Of a stretch of DNA of 6,808 bases, positions 1-5,651 are shown piece after piece. The notes beneath the pieces were generated by a model. That model had not been told where the DNA came from. It ran no database searches and saw only the letters and a list, made by a program, of their open reading frames with translations. The stretch comes from CAZYBG01 sp964645155 (lineage in GTDB: Bacteria > Pseudomonadota > Alphaproteobacteria > Rhodobacterales > Rhodobacteraceae). Positions within the stretch are counted from its first letter, which is position 1; every line of letters starts with the position of its first letter. The translations under genes and the position numbers were made by a program. Location: NCBI GenBank assembly GCA_964645155.1, contig CAZYBG010000135.1, positions 1 through 6,808 of the forward strand. Reading direction: 5' to 3'.

Positions 1-140
1 CGCTGCTGGCGGGCGGGCCGCTGCCGGCGGCGCTGCGCCCCGCCGACCTGCAGTTCGCCCTCGCGCCCCGGGCCGCCGCAGCCCTCGGCCGGCGGATCGA
101 GGGCATGCCGGGCGCGCATGCCATCGTGATGAGCTTCTAG
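1..140 (+). CDS. chpT: C-terminal end of a probable histidine phosphotransferase ChpT (5' truncated)
   Basis: An open frame with codons starting at base 3 runs from the window edge to a TAG stop at 138-140, giving 45 residues that end ..GAHAIVMSF. The stretch LRPADLQFALAPRAAAALGRR resembles what I recall of the C-terminus of alphaproteobacterial ChpT (a P-A-x-x-Q-F-A-L block, then A-x-x-x-G-R-R and a final I-x-x-x-F strand). ChpT is the cytoplasmic phosphotransfer protein that passes phosphate from the kinase CckA to CtrA and CpdR in cell-cycle and motility control; its C-terminal domain is a degenerate ATPase-like fold. The phosphorylated His lies in the missing N-terminal part, so the role is not directly visible. 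The gene converges on proA with 5 bp between the stops, an arrangement I remember from Rhodobacterales genomes. It could be another protein with a similar tail. The frame itself is secure, the name moderately so. Confidence 0.55.
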   Translation, partial: LLAGGPLPAALRPADLQFALAPRAAAALGRRIEGMPGAHAIVMSF

Positions 141-145
141 CCCGG

Positions 146-1399
146 TCAGGGCCGGACCGTCCCGTCGCCGGTGACCAGGTACTTGAAGCTGGTCAGCTGC
201 TCGGCCCCGACCGGCCCGCGGGCGTGCAGTTTGCCGGTGGCGATGCCGATCTCGGCGCCCATGCCGAACTCGCCGCCATCGGCGAACTGGGTCGAGGCGT
301 TGCGCAGCAGGATGGCGCTGTCGAGCCGGCGGAAGAACCGCTCGGCGGTGGCGTCGTTCTCGGTCAGGATCGCCTCGGTGTGGTTCGATCCGTGGCGGCG
401 GATATGGTCGATCGCGCCATCGACGCCATCGACCACCCGCGCGGCGATGATCATGTCGAGGAACTCCCGGCCGAAATCCTCGGGCGCGGCGGGCACCGAC
501 CCCGCCAGCCCCTCGGCGCGCACCTCGACCCCGGCGGCGATCAGGTCGTCGACGAGCTGCCGCCCCAGCGTCGCGGCCACCGCGCGGTCGATCAGCAGGC
601 ACTCCGCCGCGCCGCAGACGCCGGTGCGGCGGGTCTTGGCGTTCAGGACGACGCGGCGCGCCTTCGCGGGGTCGGCGTCGCGGTCGACATAGATGTGGCA
701 GATGCCCTCCAGATGCGCGAAGACCGGCACCCGCGCCTCGCGCTGGACGAGGCCGACGAGGCCCTTGCCGCCCCGCGGCACGATCACGTCGATGAACGCG
801 GTCGCCCGCAGCATCTCGGCCACCGCCTCGCGGTCGCGCGTCGGGACCAGCTGCACCGCGTCCGGCGGCAGGCCGGCCCGGCCCAGCCCCTCGACGAGGC
901 AGGCATGGATCGCCGCCGAGGAGTGCAGGCTCTCCGACCCGCCCCGCAGGATCACCGCGTTGCCGGCCTTGAGGCCGAGCGCGCCGGCATCGGCGGTGAC
1001 GTTGGGGCGGCTTTCGTAGATCACGCCGATCACGCCGAGCGGCGTCCGGACCCGCTCGATATGGAGGCCGGAGGGCATGTCCCACGCGGCGATCACCGCG
1101 CCGACGGGATCGTCCTGCGCGGCGACGGCGCGCAGCCCGGCGGCGATCCCGCCGATGCGGTCCGCGGTGAGGAGGAGCCGGTCGAGCATCGCCGCCGAGA
1201 GGCCCTTGTCGCGGCCGAACGCCATGTCGCTTGCATTGGCGGCGAGGATGTCGGCGCCCCGCGCATCGACGGCGTCCGCCGCCGCCTCGAGCGCCGCACG
1301 CTTCGCCGCGGGCGCGGCGCAGGCGAGCTCGGCCGCGGCGGCGCGGGCGCGCCGGCCGATCTCCTCGATCAGCGCGGGGATGTTCTCCATGTCCTTCAT
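146..1399 (-). CDS. proA: Gamma-glutamyl phosphate reductase (glutamate-5-semialdehyde dehydrogenase)
   Basis: ProA performs the second step of proline synthesis: NADPH-dependent reduction of gamma-glutamyl phosphate to glutamate-5-semialdehyde, which cyclises to pyrroline-5-carboxylate. The protein is cytoplasmic. The 417-residue length is normal for the family. Recognisable blocks are YESRPNVTADAGALGLKAGN (128-147), RGGSES (152-157), PRGGKGLVGLVQ (208-219), HLEGICHIYVD (229-239), the catalytic-cysteine segment TGVCGAAECLL with Cys262, and a conserved C-terminal block including FADGGEFGMGAEIGIATGK (372-390), followed by HARGPVGAEQLTSFKY. I chose the ATG at 1397-1399 because AAGGGA lies 6 nt upstream; a second ATG three codons later is a less well spaced alternative. 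The gene follows proB by 97 bp, in which two tandem palindromes sit. This fits co-transcription, with the hairpins possibly tuning the proA share of the message. It ends 5 bp from the convergent plus-strand gene. Confidence 0.97.
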   Translation of the reverse strand: MKDMENIPALIEEIGRRARAAAAELACAAPAAKRAALEAAADAVDARGADILAANASDMAFGRDKGLSAAMLDRLLLTADRIGGIAAGLRAVAAQDDPVGAVIAAWDMPSGLHIERVRTPLGVIGVIYESRPNVTADAGALGLKAGNAVILRGGSESLHSSAAIHACLVEGLGRAGLPPDAVQLVPTRDREAVAEMLRATAFIDVIVPRGGKGLVGLVQREARVPVFAHLEGICHIYVDRDADPAKARRVVLNAKTRRTGVCGAAECLLIDRAVAATLGRQLVDDLIAAGVEVRAEGLAGSVPAAPEDFGREFLDMIIAARVVDGVDGAIDHIRRHGSNHTEAILTENDATAERFFRRLDSAILLRNASTQFADGGEFGMGAEIGIATGKLHARGPVGAEQLTSFKYLVTGDGTVRP

Positions 1400-1431
1400 C
1401 GGCCTTCCCTTTCGCCCTCGCCCGCGACGCG

Positions 1432-1484
1432 GAAGAGTTTTCGGCGAAAACTCTTCACTGCAAAATCTTCAGCGAAGATTTTGC
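1432..1484. repeat. Two tandem perfect 25-bp palindromes between proB and proA
   Basis: Hairpin 1 has 11-bp arms at 1432-1442 (GAAGAGTTTTC) and 1446-1456, with a GGC loop. Hairpin 2 has 11-bp arms at 1460-1470 (GCAAAATCTTC) and 1474-1484, with an AGC loop. Both are perfect, have the same dimensions and are 3 bp apart. The arms are AT-rich while everything around them is very GC-rich. Arms of the two elements are related: the left arm of one can pair with the left arm of the other at 9 of 11 positions, so they look like diverged copies of one unit. A small GC stem follows (CCGCC 1484-1488 with GGCGG 1492-1496), just after the proB stop. There is no T-run, so a classical intrinsic terminator is unlikely. 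An mRNA-stabilising or processing element, or copies of a dispersed palindromic repeat, fits better. The structure is certain; the role is inferred. Confidence 0.9.
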
Positions 1485-1498
1485 CGCCTTGGGCGGCG

Positions 1499-2626
1499 TC
1501 ATACAACCATGTCGTCGCGGTGGATCAGGGCGGCCCGGCCGGGATAGCCGAGGATGCCCTCGATGTCGCCCGAGCGCCGCCCGGCGATCGCGCGCGCCTC
1601 CTCGGCGGTGTAACGGGCGAGGCCCTTGCCCAGCGCCTCGCCGGCCGGCCCGAGGATCGTCACCGGATCGCCGCGCCCGAACCGGCCGGCCACCGAGGTG
1701 ACCCCGGCCGGCAGGAGCGACTTGCCCTCGGCCAGCGCGCGGGCGGCGCCGGCATCGACACGGATCTCGCCCTTGGGCTTCATCGCCGCGATCCAGCGCT
1801 TGCGCGCCGCCTGCGGATCGCCCTCGGGCAGGAACCAGGTGCAGGGCGCGCCGTCGGCCAGCGCGCTGAGCGGACGGATCGCCGAGCCCTCGACGATCGC
1901 CATCGCGCAGCCCGCGCCGACGGCGGTGCGCGCCGCCATCAGCTTGGTCTTCATCCCGCCCTTCGAGAGCGACGAGACGGGATCGCCCGCCATCGCCTCG
2001 ATCGCCGGCGTGATGGCCGCGACGAGGTCGAGCCGCCGGGCGGCGGGGTCGAGGCGCGGGTTGGCGGTATAGAGCCCGTCGACATCCGAAAGCAGCACCA
2101 GCTGGTCGGCCCCCGCCGTCGCCGCGATCTGCGCGGCCAACCGGTCGTTGTCGCCGAAGCGGATCTCGTCGGTCGCCACCGTGTCGTTCTCGTTCACGAT
2201 CGGCACGACGCCGAAGCCAAGGAGCGTCGCCATCGTCGCGCGGGAGTTCAGATAGCGCCGGCGGTCGGCGGTGTCCTCGAGCGTGACGAGGACTTGGCCG
2301 GTGGTGATCCCGTGCGGCGCCAGCGCCTCCTCGTAGGCGCGCGCCAGCCGGATCTGGCCGACCGCGGCCGCCGCCTGGCTCTGCTCGAGCGCGAGCGCGC
2401 CCTGCGGCAGGCCCAGCACCCGGCGGCCGAGGGCGATCGAGCCGGAGGAGACGAGGATCATGTCGGTGCCCCGCGCCTTGGCCTCGGCCACGTCCTCGGC
2501 GAGGCCCCGCAGCCAGTCCGCCCTAAGCCGCCCCGAGGCCTGGTCGACGATCAGCGCCGAGCCGATCTTGACGACGAGCCGCCGCGCGGCGCGGATGTCC
2601 GGGCGGGCGCCCGTCAGGGTCGCCAC
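1499..2626 (-). CDS. proB: Glutamate 5-kinase with C-terminal PUA domain
   Basis: ProB phosphorylates glutamate with ATP to gamma-glutamyl phosphate, the committed and normally proline-inhibited step of proline synthesis; the product passes to ProA, encoded next. The 375-residue protein has the amino-acid-kinase fold (about 14-260) with VVKIGSALI (18-26), LVSSGSIALGR (58-68), NENDTVATDEIRFGDND (145-161), LLSDVDGLYTANPR (178-191) and SKGGMKTKL (221-229). A PUA domain follows (about 284-365), with DAGAARAL, SLLPAGV and the terminal HRDDMVV. The start is a GTG at 2624-2626, chosen because the sequence from here matches the usual N-terminus length, because GGGGAGG lies 7 nt upstream, and because no suitable ATG occurs before the kinase motif. 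The start lies inside the end of obgE (13-bp overlap), which suggests translational coupling. Function is very secure, the exact start somewhat less so. Confidence 0.96.
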   Translation of the reverse strand: MATLTGARPDIRAARRLVVKIGSALIVDQASGRLRADWLRGLAEDVAEAKARGTDMILVSSGSIALGRRVLGLPQGALALEQSQAAAAVGQIRLARAYEEALAPHGITTGQVLVTLEDTADRRRYLNSRATMATLLGFGVVPIVNENDTVATDEIRFGDNDRLAAQIAATAGADQLVLLSDVDGLYTANPRLDPAARRLDLVAAITPAIEAMAGDPVSSLSKGGMKTKLMAARTAVGAGCAMAIVEGSAIRPLSALADGAPCTWFLPEGDPQAARKRWIAAMKPKGEIRVDAGAARALAEGKSLLPAGVTSVAGRFGRGDPVTILGPAGEALGKGLARYTAEEARAIAGRRSGDIEGILGYPGRAALIHRDDMVV

Positions 2627-3633
2627 GGCCCGGCCTCCCCAACCGGCGCCTCGGCCCGGCGGGCGCGGGCGATCTCGCGCCAGAGCGCGCGCAGCACATC
2701 CTCGACGCCCTCCCCGCTCACGCCCGAGCAGAGCAGGATGGGGCTGCCCGCGGCCCTCTCCAGCGCGCGGCGCCGCGCGGCGCGGGTCCGCCCGTCGAGC
2801 GCGTCGATCTTGTTCAGCGCCGTCACCCGGGGCTTGGCGGCCAGCGCCGGGCTGTAGGCCGCCAGCTCGGCCAGGATCGTCCGGCAGTCCTTCGCCACGG
2901 TCGCCGAGGTGCCGTCGACGAGGTGGAGGAGCACGGCGCAGCGCTCCACATGGCCGAGGAACTGGTCGCCGAGGCCCCTGCCCTCGCTCGCGCCCTCGAT
3001 CAGGCCGGGAATGTCGGCCATCACGAATTCGCGCCCGTCGATGCCGACGACGCCGAGATTGGGCACCAGCGTGGTGAACGGGTAGTCGGCGATCTTCGGC
3101 CGCGCGTTCGAGGTCGCGGCGAGGAGGGTCGACTTGCCGGCGTTCGGCAGGCCGAGCAGGCCGGCATCGGCGATCAGCTTGAGCCGCAGCCAGACCTCGN
3201 NNNNNNNNNTGGCGCGGCGCGGCGCCTGGTTCGTCGCGCTCTTGAACTGCAGGTTGCCCCAGCCGCCGTTGCCGCCACGGGCGAGCAGCACGCGCTGGCC
3301 GGGCGTGACCAGGTCGGCGATCACGGTCGCCTCGTCCTCGGCCAGGATCTCGGTGCCGACCGGCACGCGCAGCACGATGTCGGTGCCGTCCTTGCCGGTG
3401 CGCTGGCGGCCCATGCCGGGCCGGCCGTTCTGGGCGAAGAAATGCTGCTGGTAGCGGAAGTCGACCAGCGTGTTCAGCCCCTCGACCGCCTCGGCCCAGA
3501 CATCGCCGCCCCGCCCGCCATCGCCACCATCGGGGCCGCCGAACTCGACGAACTTCTCGCGCCGGAAGCTGATGCAGCCGGCCCCGCCCGAGCCGGAGCG
3601 GATCGTCACGCGGGCGAGGTCGAGGAACTTCAT
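2614..3633 (-). CDS. obgE: Obg-family GTPase (ribosome assembly), containing an assembly gap
   Basis: Obg/CgtA is an essential GTPase that binds the 50S precursor and links ribosome maturation to growth and the stringent response. The N-terminal Obg fold (1-158) shows glycine-rich stretches such as SGSGGAG (13-19), FGGPDGGDGGRGGDV (31-45) and GRQRTGKDG (75-83). The GTPase domain has G1 GLPNAGKST (161-169), switch I PFTTLVPN (185-192), G3 DIPGLIEG (207-214), G4 NKID (274-277) and G5-like CSGVSGEG (302-309). No OCT-type C-terminal domain is seen, and 339 residues is a usual alphaproteobacterial length. The start at 3631-3633 was preferred over in-frame starts up to 3714 because MKFLDLARVTIRSG is the family N-terminus and AAGGA lies 8 nt upstream. 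Residues 142-145 are undetermined (ten Ns); about five further residues are probably missing from the assembly. The gene follows a GNAT gene by 25 bp and overlaps proB by 13 bp. Confidence 0.95.
   Translation of the reverse strand: MKFLDLARVTIRSGSGGAGCISFRREKFVEFGGPDGGDGGRGGDVWAEAVEGLNTLVDFRYQQHFFAQNGRPGMGRQRTGKDGTDIVLRVPVGTEILAEDEATVIADLVTPGQRVLLARGGNGGWGNLQFKSATNQAPRRAXXXXEVWLRLKLIADAGLLGLPNAGKSTLLAATSNARPKIADYPFTTLVPNLGVVGIDGREFVMADIPGLIEGASEGRGLGDQFLGHVERCAVLLHLVDGTSATVAKDCRTILAELAAYSPALAAKPRVTALNKIDALDGRTRAARRRALERAAGSPILLCSGVSGEGVEDVLRALWREIARARRAEAPVGEAGPWRP
2634..2640 (-). promoter_or_regulatory. Ribosome binding site of proB, inside obgE
   Basis: The minus strand reads GGGGAGG here, 7 nt before the GTG of proB. 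It lies within the last codons of obgE. It supports the GTG start and suggests that ribosomes finishing obgE can re-initiate on proB. Confidence 0.7.
3200..3209. other. Assembly gap of ten Ns within obgE
   Basis: Ten undetermined bases interrupt obgE between ..QAPRRA and EVWLRLKLIADAG. Most Obg proteins have a run like NPGQxGxER here, about nine residues before the E-V-W position, whereas the drawn gap accounts for only four. The base flanking the gap on the obgE strand is A (the first base of an Asn codon would fit) and the other side ends in C (an Arg CGC would fit). The real missing length is therefore probably about 25 nt, which keeps the same frame. This is an artefact, not a mutation. 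Confidence 0.85.
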
Positions 3634-3641
3634 CGAAACGG

Positions 3642-3646
3642 TCCTT
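3642..3646 (-). promoter_or_regulatory. Ribosome binding site that fixes the obgE start
   Basis: AAGGA on the minus strand, 8 nt before the ATG at 3631-3633. It sits in the short gap after the GNAT stop codon and supports the internal ATG over the longer in-frame extension, which would overlap the GNAT gene. Confidence 0.75.
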
Positions 3647-3658
3647 CCGGGAGCCGGG

Positions 3659-4681
3659 TCAGGCCCCGAGGGCCTCCCGGGCAAGGCGATACTTCCAAAC
3701 CGGCGCAGGCTCAAGCCGCTGGGCCGATACGCCCACGCCCTCGCCCGACGGCACGAAGCCGGCCCGGGCGAGAACCCGTGCCGAGGCGGGGTTGTCGGTG
3801 AAGACGTCGGCCCGCAGCGCGGGAACCGGGAACCGGGCGAAGACGTAGGCCGCGAAGCCGCGCACCACGCGGGTCATCAGACCACGCCCGGCCAGCGCGG
3901 GATCGAGAAAGTAGAAGATGTCCGGCTCCACCGCATCTGACACGCCGATCGAGCCCACGAAGCGGCCCTTGGGACCGGCGATGGCAAGGCGGAAGCCGAG
4001 CCCGCCGGCGTAGAGCCAGCGGGCCATGAAGGCCCGTGCGGCCGGCTTGGTCCAGTCCGCCGGGAAGGCGAACAGCATCCGCCCGACTTCGGGCCGCGTG
4101 ACGATGCGCCGGAACGGGGCGGCGTCGTCCGCCCTGAGCGGCCTCAGCGCCACCTCGCCCAGCGGCACCGGAAGCCCCAGCGCGGCCTGCCAGTCCCGCC
4201 GGGTCAGGCGCGTGCGCCGCAGGAGGGTCGGCTGCCCGGTCGCCAGCGGCACCACCGTCCCGCGGCCGGCGGGGCGGAAGCCCAGCTTCTGCTGAATCCG
4301 GGCCGAGCGCAGGTTGCCGTCGTGGTAGCCCGAGACCACCGGCGCGGCGCCGTCGAAGAAGTGCCGCGCCAGAAGGACGCGCGCCGCCCGCAGGGCGTAG
4401 CCCCGGCCCCAGGCCCGCCGGGCGAGCCAGTAGCCGAGCTCGCGCTCCATGCCGATGACGCCGGCAAGACCGCCGGCATCGAAGATGGCGAAGACGGCGG
4501 CATCGGGTGCCGCATTCCGCGCCAGGAACGCCTCGGCATCGGCGCGCGTATAGGGGTGGGGCACGCGCGACAGCCACCGCGCGACCTCGATGTCGTCGAG
4601 CGCGGCGGCGATGTCGGCGGCGTCGGCCTCGGCCAGCGGCGCCAGCCTCAGCTTGCCCGGGGCAGGCCGAGGCGGTGCCAT
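3659..4681 (-). CDS. Tandem two-domain GNAT N-acetyltransferase (RimJ/RimL-like)
   Basis: The 340-residue protein contains two complete GNAT folds in a row; each would transfer an acetyl group from acetyl-CoA to an amine. Domain 1 spans about 8-160: KLRLAPLAEADA (10-21), PHPYTRADAEAFLAR (41-55), ELGYWLARRAWGRGYALRAA (81-100, acetyl-CoA loop) and NLRSARIQQKLGF (123-135). Domain 2 spans about 173-335: EVALRPLRADDA (176-187), the loop DPALAGRGLMTRVV (260-273) and DNPASARVLARAGF (296-309). Both belong to the Acetyltransf_3 type that includes the ribosomal-protein acetylases RimJ and RimL, but the substrate cannot be read from sequence. The ATG at 4679-4681 was chosen over an upstream in-frame ATG because it follows the preceding GNAT stop by 4 bp. 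The ribosome site is weak (GGGG), suggesting coupling to the upstream gene. The fold is certain, the role unknown. Confidence 0.9.
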   Translation of the reverse strand: MAPPRPAPGKLRLAPLAEADAADIAAALDDIEVARWLSRVPHPYTRADAEAFLARNAAPDAAVFAIFDAGGLAGVIGMERELGYWLARRAWGRGYALRAARVLLARHFFDGAAPVVSGYHDGNLRSARIQQKLGFRPAGRGTVVPLATGQPTLLRRTRLTRRDWQAALGLPVPLGEVALRPLRADDAAPFRRIVTRPEVGRMLFAFPADWTKPAARAFMARWLYAGGLGFRLAIAGPKGRFVGSIGVSDAVEPDIFYFLDPALAGRGLMTRVVRGFAAYVFARFPVPALRADVFTDNPASARVLARAGFVPSGEGVGVSAQRLEPAPVWKYRLAREALGA

Positions 4682-4685
4682 GCGC

Positions 4686-5228
4686 TCACCCCAGCCGGCG
4701 GATGTAGGTCCAGGTCGGGACCATCGCGCCGCGGGCGACCGAATAGGCCTCGGCGTCGCCGACATATTCGAAGCCCGCGTTGGTCAGGACCCGGGCCGAG
4801 CCGGGATTGTCCTGGAAAACGGTGGCGAAGAGCGCCTTCGACCCGAGCGGGTTGGCCGCCACGATGGCGCCCACCGCCTCGGAGGCATAGCCCGCATTCC
4901 AGAGCGCCGGGGCGACCCAGTAGCCGACCTCGGCCTGGTCGCGTCCGAGGCGCACCAGCGAGATCAGACCGAGCACCTCGGACGAGCCCTGCGCGGTCGC
5001 GTCGAGCGCCCAGACCGCGCGGTCGTCGCCGTTGGCAACGGCGCGGGCGACGAAGGCCTGCGCGGCGCCCGGCGGATAGGGATGCGGGATCGACGTCGTC
5101 ATCTCGGCCACCCTGCGGTCGGCGGCATAGAGCTGGATCAGGCCGGCATCCGAGGGCCGGAGCGGCCTGAGCGCGAACCGGCCTGCCGGGATCACCGGCA
5201 AGGCGGTGCGGACCGTGTCGTGGATCAT
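4686..5228 (-). CDS. Single-domain GNAT N-acetyltransferase (RimJ/RimL-like)
   Basis: A 180-residue GNAT protein of the Acetyltransf_3 type. It shows RFALRPLRPSDAG (17-29), IPHPYPPGAAQAFVAR (47-62), the central strand and acetyl-CoA loop AEVGYWVAPALWNAGYASEA (99-118), and QDNPGSARVLTNAGFEYVG (139-157). The start at 5226-5228 is supported by a strong GAGGAGGG ribosome site 4 nt upstream; longer in-frame starts lack such support and lack family similarity. It shares IPHPY, AF-[VL]-AR and E-x-GYW spacing with domain 1 of the next gene, and RPLR-x-x-DA with domain 2, so the three GNAT domains look like related copies. It is the first gene of the GNAT-GNAT-obgE-proB-proA run. Its substrate is unknown; a ribosomal or ribosome-assembly protein is a guess from context only. 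The loop reads LWNAGYA rather than the usual WGxGYA, a modest departure. Confidence 0.9.
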   Translation of the reverse strand: MIHDTVRTALPVIPAGRFALRPLRPSDAGLIQLYAADRRVAEMTTSIPHPYPPGAAQAFVARAVANGDDRAVWALDATAQGSSEVLGLISLVRLGRDQAEVGYWVAPALWNAGYASEAVGAIVAANPLGSKALFATVFQDNPGSARVLTNAGFEYVGDAEAYSVARGAMVPTWTYIRRLG

Positions 5229-5232
5229 GGCG

Positions 5233-5240
5233 CCCTCCTC
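5233..5240 (-). promoter_or_regulatory. Strong ribosome binding site of the single-domain GNAT gene
   Basis: GAGGAGGG on the minus strand, 4 nt before the ATG. It is one of the closest matches to the anti-Shine-Dalgarno sequence in the window and decides the start at 5228. Confidence 0.75.
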
Positions 5241-5366
5241 CGCAGAGCGTTCGTGCGTCCGGTTCTGCCGGCCCGGACTTCCGTTTGCCTCATCCCCAAT
5301 GAAGACTTGGTGAAGCGATCCGCGTCCTGCAACCCATCCCCCTTCCCCGAGGCGGGCCGCGAGGCG

Positions 5367-5385
5367 CGACATCGGCACGATGCCG
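5367..5385 (-). other. Small inverted repeat upstream of the GNAT gene
   Basis: On the minus strand CGGCATCG, loop TGC, CGATGTCG forms an 8-bp stem with one G-U wobble. On the plus strand the same position would be an A-C mismatch, so it fits a minus-strand RNA structure better. It could equally be a dyad for a DNA-binding protein, or chance. It lies about 140 bp before the GNAT start. Confidence 0.35.
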
Positions 5386-5434
5386 GCAAATCGCGGCAAA
5401 GAAATGACGCGGGCCGGCCCGGCCCGCCCGCCGC

Positions 5435-5506
5435 GCCACTGCCTTCGCCAGTGCCTGGGCCAGTGCCTTCGCCAGTACCTGGGCCAGTGCCTGGGCCGAT
5501 GCCGGC
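5435..5506. repeat. 12-bp tandem repeat (minisatellite), five clear units plus a degenerate sixth
   Basis: Consecutive 12-bp units start at 5435, 5447, 5459, 5471 and 5483, with consensus GCCAGTGCCTKS; the end alternates TTC, TGG, TTC, TGG, TGG. Unit 1 has one change (GCCACT) and unit 4 one (GTACC). A sixth degraded unit covers 5495-5506. Units ending TGG contain the small palindrome CCAG-TGC-CTGG. The array lies between the rpmA hairpin and the GNAT start, with no convincing coding content. Slippage-driven growth is the likely origin. A role in spacing, or as a repeated binding site, is possible but unsupported. Confidence 0.9.
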
Positions 5507-5594
5507 GCGAGGCCGTCCCGCCGGCGCCTCCGGGGCTGTTGCTGCCCTGCTCATCCCGTCTCGTCCTCTCCTTGCCGACGGTCCCGAACGCGAA

Positions 5595-5620
5595 GGGGAC
5601 CGGCGTTTCCGCCGATCCCC
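5595..5620 (-). terminator. Hairpin after rpmA, probable terminator or attenuator
   Basis: The minus-strand RNA can form an 11-bp stem: GGGGAUCGGCG, a GAAA tetraloop, then CGCCGGUCCCC. One pair is a G-U wobble that would be an A-C mismatch if the plus strand were transcribed, so the element belongs to the minus strand. It begins about 30 nt after the rpmA stop. The following bases (TTCGCGTT) are only slightly T-rich, so termination may be partial or Rho-assisted, or the stem may protect the 3' end. The 3' arm could alternatively pair with GGGACCG just downstream (5579-5585 with 5596-5602, 7 bp). Confidence 0.7.
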
Positions 5621-5651
5621 CAAGAGCTTCGTCCCTCGGTGTTTTTTCGGC

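Larger units (their letters stand above)
5229..5594. other. Stretch without a convincing gene between rpmA and the GNAT gene
   Basis: No reading frame here has the coding character of its neighbours. The region contains a 12-bp tandem repeat (5435-5506), a 12-bp palindrome CGGGCCGGCCCG (5410-5421) and an 8-bp stem with a 3-nt loop (5367-5374 with 5378-5385, one G-U pair on the minus-strand RNA). The part nearest the GNAT gene (about 5275-5330) is less GC-rich and is the likely place for a promoter of the GNAT-obgE-proBA run, but I cannot name convincing -35 and -10 boxes. A weak minus-strand frame (5225-5554) is discussed under rejected items. Confidence 0.6.

Noticed and set aside
224..2857. 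Very long plus-strand open frame opposite proA and proB
   Set aside because: High GC leaves the antisense frame of real genes free of stops. Its product is rich in Arg, Asp and His with no recognisable fold, and the opposite strand carries two unmistakable enzymes.
3634..3714. N-terminal extension of obgE by 27 codons
   Set aside because: It would overlap the end of the GNAT gene, has no family similarity, and the internal ATG at 3633 has a good ribosome site.
5281..5340. TTGCAG and nearby less GC-rich bases as a promoter for the GNAT operon
   Set aside because: No acceptable -10 box occurs at 16-18 bp from it on the minus strand, so I could not support a call.
5229..5399. N-terminal extension of the single-domain GNAT gene by 57 codons
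   Set aside because: No similarity to GNAT proteins in the extension, while a strong GAGGAGGG site precedes the ATG at 5228.
5225..5554. Minus-strand frame of about 109 codons with G-P-G-T-G-E repeats whose TGA overlaps the ATG of the GNAT gene
   Set aside because: The ATGA overlap is attractive, but third codon positions lack the strong GC bias of real neighbours, the repeat is explained by the 12-bp minisatellite, and the remaining residues show no domain. A purine-rich stretch precedes the ATG but is poorly spaced. Ribosome profiling could reopen the question.
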